DNA from: Schwartzia sp. (in: firmicutes)
GTDB taxonomy: Bacteria > Bacillota > Negativicutes > Selenomonadales > Selenomonadaceae
DNA length: 42,692 bases
Reading direction: 5' to 3'
Assembly: GCA_017444395.1 (NCBI GenBank)
Contig: JAFSWT010000114.1
Span: forward strand, 1-42,692
Shown here: piece by piece, positions 38,947 through 42,692 of the stretch
How positions within the stretch are numbered: position 1 is the first letter of the stretch
Layout: each line of letters starts with the position of its first letter
Translations under genes and position numbers: made by a program
Notes under the pieces: model-generated
What the model was told of the DNA's origin: nothing
The model's database searches: none
The model's input: the letters and a program-made list of their open reading frames with translations, nothing else

Positions 38947-39070
38947 GAACAAAACGTTTCATAGGGGACGGTGCGTGATTCAAACATTTGGCCCTGGTTT
39001 CCCTGAACTGGGAACGGTGTTCCTCTTGATTATTGTTTGACACTATGTCAAGCGTTTTGTTCAGTAGAAA
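38947..39070. repeat. Possible small inverted-repeat element, includes 31-bp repeat copy 2
   Basis: GAACAAAACG (38947-38956) is the exact inverse of CGTTTTGTTC (39053-39062), bounding 116 bp. The right side (39040-39070) is the 31-bp repeat also found at 2418-2448. A TTGACA/TGTCAA hairpin (39037-39051) lies at the same end. No transposase is encoded, so it may be a non-autonomous element or an IS scar. Confidence 0.5.
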
Positions 39071-39307
39071 AAACCGCAAAAAATCGGATAAATATCAGAT
39101 AAATACCGTAATAGCAAGGCTTTTACCTTTCGTCTCCATTTTGCATTTTGACGTTTTGACTTTTTATATCAATAAATCATTACTATCCAGTGGCATATCT
39201 CTCGTGATTTTTTGCTACGCTGTAGTTCTCGTTATACAGGCATTTAACCTCACTTCGCTATGGGAAGTTTGAATAACATTATATTTTGATAAAAGGGGGA
39301 TACATCA

Positions 39308-40015
39308 ATGAGTTGGAATATAGCCGCGAAAAAAGGTGAAATCTCTGATCGGGTGCTGATGCCCGGCGATCCTCTGCGGGCAAAGCACATCGCGGAGACG
39401 TTTCTGGAGGATGTCCGGGAATACAATCATATCCGCAATATGCTGGGTTTTACCGGGACATATAAAGGCGTTCGGGTTTCCGTCCAGGGCAGCGGCATGG
39501 GGATGCCGTCGATGGCGATTTACGCCACGGAGCTGGTGAAGGATTACGGCGTGAAGAAGATCATCCGCACCGGCACTTGCGGCGCTTTGCAGGATGGCAT
39601 CCATGTACGCGATATCGTGATTGGCCAGGCGGCGACAACGGACTCCAGCATGGCGCTCAACATTTTCGGGCCGGGGCTGAGCTTTGCTCCAACGGCCGAC
39701 TTCGCGTTGATGGAACAGGCGGTGGCAAAGGCGCGGGAACTCCATGTCCCCGTCCATGTCGGCAATGTGCTGTCGCAGGACCGGCTGTACGATGACGAGA
39801 TCGACCTGAAGAAGCTGGCACGCTACGGTGTGCTGGCGGCGGAAATGGAGGCCGCGGCCCTCTACCTCATCGGGGCCCGGTATGATGTTCAGGCCGTCGG
39901 CATTTTCACGGTCAGCAACCATATCCTTACCGGCGAGGATACCACCGCTGAGGAGCGGGAGACCTCCTTCGACGATATGGCAAAGATCGCGCTGGAAACG
40001 GCGGTCATGGACTGA
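39308..40015 (+). CDS. deoD: Purine-nucleoside phosphorylase, DeoD type
   Basis: 235 residues, the normal length of hexameric PNP. Family blocks are RVLMPGDPLRAKHIAETFLED, the phosphate-site GSGMGMPSMAIYATEL, IRTGTCGAL, the catalytic VLAAEMEAAALY and the ending TVSNHILTGEDTTAEER. It splits purine (deoxy)nucleosides with phosphate. AAGGGGGA lies 7 nt before the ATG. It stands alone; no other deo gene is nearby. Confidence 0.97.
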   Translation: MSWNIAAKKGEISDRVLMPGDPLRAKHIAETFLEDVREYNHIRNMLGFTGTYKGVRVSVQGSGMGMPSMAIYATELVKDYGVKKIIRTGTCGALQDGIHVRDIVIGQAATTDSSMALNIFGPGLSFAPTADFALMEQAVAKARELHVPVHVGNVLSQDRLYDDEIDLKKLARYGVLAAEMEAAALYLIGARYDVQAVGIFTVSNHILTGEDTTAEERETSFDDMAKIALETAVMD

Positions 40016-40053
40016 GGGCCGGCGTTCTGGCAATCTGCGCATCCGTTTCCGAG

Positions 40054-40082
40054 TTGACATCTATGCTATAATAAATTTTGAT
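40054..40082 (+). promoter_or_regulatory. Possible promoter of the DUF1858 gene
   Basis: TTGACA (40054-40059), 17 bp, TTTGAT (40077-40082). A TATAAT within the spacer (40067-40072) has no suitable -35 box. Confidence 0.5.
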
Positions 40083-40109
40083 ATTTCTTTGCGTAAGGAG
40101 GGAATCAGC

Positions 40110-40313
40110 ATGACGATAACGAAGGACATGAGCATCATGGAGGTCGTCCAGAAGTATCCGGATACCGTCGAGGTTTTCATGAATTCCGGTATGGGCTGCC
40201 TGGGCTGCGCCGTGGCGCACTTCGAGAATATCGAGCAGGGCGCGATGGCGCACGGCATTGATATCGATGATCTGATGAAGCGGCTGAACGAAGTCGTCCC
40301 GGCGGCAGAGTGA
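40110..40313 (+). CDS. DUF1858 redox-disulfide protein, 67 aa
   Basis: ATG 40110 with AAGGAGGG 7 nt upstream; the open frame before it is not coding. MTITKDMSIMEVVQKYPDTVEVFMNSGMGCLGC is the DUF1858 pattern, whose CxxC (GCLGC) appears in small proteins linked to hybrid-cluster and other anaerobic redox proteins. No hybrid-cluster gene is in the window. A strong terminator follows. Confidence 0.93.
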   Translation: MTITKDMSIMEVVQKYPDTVEVFMNSGMGCLGCAVAHFENIEQGAMAHGIDIDDLMKRLNEVVPAAE

Positions 40314-40360
40314 CCGCTTGCCGGCAAGGGAAGATTCTTTTGCTGCGCCTTTGGGAAAGC

Positions 40361-40405
40361 AAAGAGGCTGGCGATGAAGATTTCACTTCATCGTCAGCCT
40401 CTTTT
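40361..40405. terminator. Long bidirectional terminator
   Basis: A 19-bp stem with one G-T pair (40361-40379 with 40386-40404) and T-runs on both outer sides separates the convergent DUF1858 and deacetylase genes. Confidence 0.92.
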
Positions 40406-40417
40406 ATGTGAAAATGC

Positions 40418-41248
40418 TCAGAACGAGGGCACCCATTCGGCAAGTTTGGGATAGCCGGCGTCCATCAGGGCCCGCTGGAAGTTCTCCAGAGAGGCGGCAA
40501 TCCGCGGGCAGCGGAGCCTCGCCTGGAAGCGGAGCAGCATATGGGTGTTGGCGCCGAAGGCCGGTACCCGGTGCAGCCGGTAAAGATCATCGCCGGGGAG
40601 GATATAGCCGAGGTCGACGGTGAAAGCGGCGCGATAGCCGGCGTCCCGCACCTGCTCTTCTATCACACCTGTGGTGAAACCGCAGGGATAAGCGAGGAAA
40701 CGCACCGGCTGGCCAAGGCGCCACTCAATGGCGCGACGGGATTCGGCCAGCTGTTTTTTCACCTCCGCCGGGGTGCATTGCGTCAGCACCGCGTGGCTCA
40801 GCGTATGGCTGCCGAAGGAGATGCCGTCTTTCTGCATGGTGCGGGCCTGTTCCCAGGTCAGGTAGTTGGGATACTGCCCGACGTAATCGGATATCAGGAA
40901 AATCATCGCCTTCATTCCCCGCTCCTTGAGGATGGGATAGGCGTTCTCATAATTATCGATGTAGCCGTCGTCGAAGGTGATGAGGACCGGCTTTTCGGGT
41001 AGCGGGGCTCCGTTTTCCAGCGCGTCCGCCAGCTCGTCGGCGGTAATCGTCGTGTAGCCAGCATTTTTCAGGAAGTCCATTTCCGCAGCGAATTCCTCAG
41101 TGGTCAGCGTCAGCGGGTTCACGTCCCGGTTATTGATCTGGTGATAGTTCAGCACCGGGATGCCCGGCGGCTCAAAGAGCAGACAGGCGAGAACGGCAAC
41201 CGCGATCAGGAGAATGGCGATGACCAGGCGTATCTTTAAGGCGCGCAT
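40418..41248 (-). CDS. Membrane-anchored polysaccharide deacetylase
   Basis: 276 residues from ATG 41248, with AAGGT upstream; longer in-frame starts up to 41389 lack ribosome sites and run into the divergent promoter. Residues 5-24 are a membrane anchor (IRLVIAILLIAVAVLACLLF). The NodB-homology domain has VLNYHQI, LITFDDGY (catalytic Asp pair), GSHTLSHA (metal-binding His pair) and FLAYPCGF. It should remove acetyl groups from an extracellular glycan, as PgaB/IcaB-type or peptidoglycan deacetylases do; the target is not clear. Confidence 0.9.
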   Translation of the reverse strand: MRALKIRLVIAILLIAVAVLACLLFEPPGIPVLNYHQINNRDVNPLTLTTEEFAAEMDFLKNAGYTTITADELADALENGAPLPEKPVLITFDDGYIDNYENAYPILKERGMKAMIFLISDYVGQYPNYLTWEQARTMQKDGISFGSHTLSHAVLTQCTPAEVKKQLAESRRAIEWRLGQPVRFLAYPCGFTTGVIEEQVRDAGYRAAFTVDLGYILPGDDLYRLHRVPAFGANTHMLLRFQARLRCPRIAASLENFQRALMDAGYPKLAEWVPSF

Positions 41249-41349
41249 ATGATACCTTCTTTTCATCAAATGATATTCGCGTTCCATGATATAGCAACGA
41301 CAGCGGACTGTCAAGCATTTCCGGGGGTGCATATCGGTCGGAATCGTGG

Positions 41350-41355
41350 TATAAT
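41350..41355 (+). promoter_or_regulatory. -10 box of the PTS gene
   Basis: A perfect TATAAT about 55 bp before the GTG start. The -35 region (41327-41332, GTGCAT) is weak, which may mean an activator is needed. Confidence 0.5.
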
Positions 41356-41410
41356 CATGCGTGGCGTTTTTAATGACATTATATGGCATACAAAAAGGGA
41401 GGCGGTCCGG

Positions 41411-42692
41411 TGCGGGATGAGGAACGGTTGATACGGGAAATCTACAGGCTGGCGGGACCAGCGGAGAATATATCCCATGTCACGAACTGCATGACACGGC
41501 TCCGCCTGCAACTGGTGAAGAAGGATGACGCTCTGACGGAATCGTTAAAAAACGTTGACGGTGTACTGGGTGTGAACAATACGGAGAGTGAGCTTCAGAT
41601 CATCCTGGGGCCGGGAAAGGCAAAGAAGGCCGCCGACGCATTGCAGGCATTGCTGAAGGGCGAGGACCGGCCCGCCGTCGGTGACGGCCAGGCGTTGCGG
41701 GAATCCCTGCGGGAGAAGAACGCGACGCCGGCGAAGCTTTTCTTCAAGCGGATTGCCGGCATCTTCATCCCGTTGATTCCGGGCTTCATCGCCTGCGGTC
41801 TCATCACCGGCTGCCTGGGATTTTTCCTGAAACTATTCCCGGCGATGGCGGCGTCGGTGCCGGCGAAACTGCTGGCGGTTGCGGGCAACGCGGTCTTCTG
41901 GGGCATGAATCTCTTCGTCGGGTACAACGCCGCCCAGGTCTTCGGCGGCTCGCCCATCCTGGGCGGCGTATTGGCGGCGCTCATCAATCATCCGGCGCTT
42001 TCCGGCATCACGCTGCTGGACACGCCGCTTCATCCGGGTCGCGGCGGCGTGATTGCCGTCATCCTGGTGGCGGCCTTCGGCGCCTGGCTGGAGAGGCGGA
42101 TTCGCCGGCTGGTACCGGAAATGTTCGACCTGTTCCTGACGCCGCTCTTCACAGTGCTTATCGCCGGTACGGTAGCTTTGCTGGTGCTGCAGCCCATCGG
42201 CGGCGCCCTGTCAGACGCCATCGGCGCCGCCGCGACCTGGGCGGTGGATGCGGGCGGCGCATTGGCCGGGGCGCTGATGGCGGGATTCTGGCTGCCGATG
42301 GTCATGTCCGGCATCCATCAGGCGGTCACGCCGATTCATGTGGATCTCATTGCCCAAAGCGGCGTGACCATCCTGCTGCCCACCCTCGCCATGGCCGGTG
42401 CCGGTCAGGTGGGAGCGGCTCTGGCCGTCTATGGCCGGACGAAAAGCCAACGACTGCGGAAGATCATTGCCTCGGCGCTCCCCGCCGGCATCCTGGGCGT
42501 GGGAGAGCCTTTGATTTACGGTGTCACCTTTCCGCTGGGACGGCCCTTTCTCGGCGCCTGCATCGGTGGAGCCGCGGGCGGCGCGGTGGAAGCGGCAGCC
42601 CGGGTAGGCGCGTCGACACTGGGCATATCGGGGCTGCCGTTGGCGGCGGCGACGGACAACATCCCGATGTATCTGGCCGGGCTATTGGCATC
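41411..42692 (+). CDS. PTS EIIBC component, MurP-like (3' truncated by window)
   Basis: GTG at 41411 (VRDEERLIREIYRLAGP) with AGGGAGG 8 nt upstream; the frame runs off the edge after 427 codons. Residues 1-85 are an EIIB domain with phosphorylation site Cys in NCMTRLRL and IILGPGKAKKAADAL, the form seen in MurP (N-acetylmuramic acid) and its relatives. A linker leads to the EIIC domain (about 110 on): KRIAGIFIPLIPGFIACGL, FVGYNAAQVFGGSPILG, GIHQAVTPIHVDL and GVGEPLIYGVTFPLGRPF. It imports and phosphorylates a sugar, plausibly MurNAc. A linked murQ etherase would support this but would lie outside the window. Confidence 0.88.

Larger units (their letters stand above)
38578..39307. other. 730-bp gene-poor region
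   Basis: No convincing gene. It holds a 12-bp inverted repeat with a plus-strand promoter (38658-38713), a minus-strand terminator hairpin (38797-38810), a possible small inverted-repeat element (38947-39070) and AT-rich DNA before deoD. An open frame at 39045-39272 could encode a 75-residue hydrophobic peptide, but it begins inside the repeat and has no ribosome site, so I do not call it. Confidence 0.6.

Noticed and set aside
38891-39079. 62-codon minus-strand frame in the repeat region
   Set aside because: TTG start without ribosome site, no family features; better explained as part of a repeat element.
39045-39272. 75-residue hydrophobic plus-strand frame before deoD
   Set aside because: It begins inside the 31-bp repeat, has no ribosome site and lies in AT-rich DNA where such frames arise by chance.

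Overview
The window looks like a chromosomal segment of a Negativicutes bacterium (Selenomonas/Veillonella-type diderm Firmicutes). The strongest evidence is an outer-membrane porin with an N-terminal SLH domain (20639-21970), the OmpM type that anchors the outer membrane to peptidoglycan in that class. It fits with high-GC core genes, strong AGGAGG ribosome sites, consensus sigma-A promoters, an anaerobic NfnAB/one-carbon gene set and UbiA/UbiD-type menaquinone genes. The class assignment is inferred from gene content; no database was searched.

Layout. 1-2540 is an AT-richer accessory patch: the 3' end of a type ISP restriction-modification gene, three small unknown genes with near-perfect promoters, and a 31-bp repeat that recurs at 39 kb. 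2543-15229 is almost all on the minus strand: an orphan amino-acid binding lipoprotein, a two-cysteine PhzF/CntK-like racemase, an NhaC antiporter, a 49-residue protein, a DUF4127 protein, an amino-acid permease fused to a hybrid histidine kinase, YchF, a PflX-like radical SAM protein and a chemotaxis receptor. 15582-19031 carries a receiver-PAS-GGDEF-EAL protein and a FakA/DAK2 homologue that has lost its kinase motif. 19126-20640 holds a DUF5610-like gene and a candidate type I toxin-antitoxin locus with two tandem antisense RNA genes. 20639-27070 runs on the plus strand: OmpM, an AGCS symporter, a structured leader with an intrinsic terminator, an AMIN-amidase, a SEC-C protein, a small exported protein and two tRNA-Val genes.

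27186-38577 is a long minus-strand core block, in transcription order: rrf2, polyprenyl synthase, tatA, tatC, ubiD, ubiA, folD, fhs, metF-like, nfnA, nfnB. It combines menaquinone side-chain chemistry, Tat export and the tetrahydrofolate C1 branch with NADPH/ferredoxin balancing. A DinJ/YafQ toxin-antitoxin islet sits between ubiA and folD, flanked by an 80-bp direct repeat of the ubiA 3' end. 38578-39307 is a gene-poor stretch with a long inverted repeat and a possible small repeat element. 39308-42692 carries deoD, a DUF1858 redox protein, a polysaccharide deacetylase and the start of a MurP-like PTS EIIBC gene cut by the window edge.

The points most worth following up are the tandem antisense-RNA type I toxin locus, the permease-histidine kinase fusion, the structured leader before the amidase, the apparent AUC start of ubiA, and the islet that carries a duplicated gene end.
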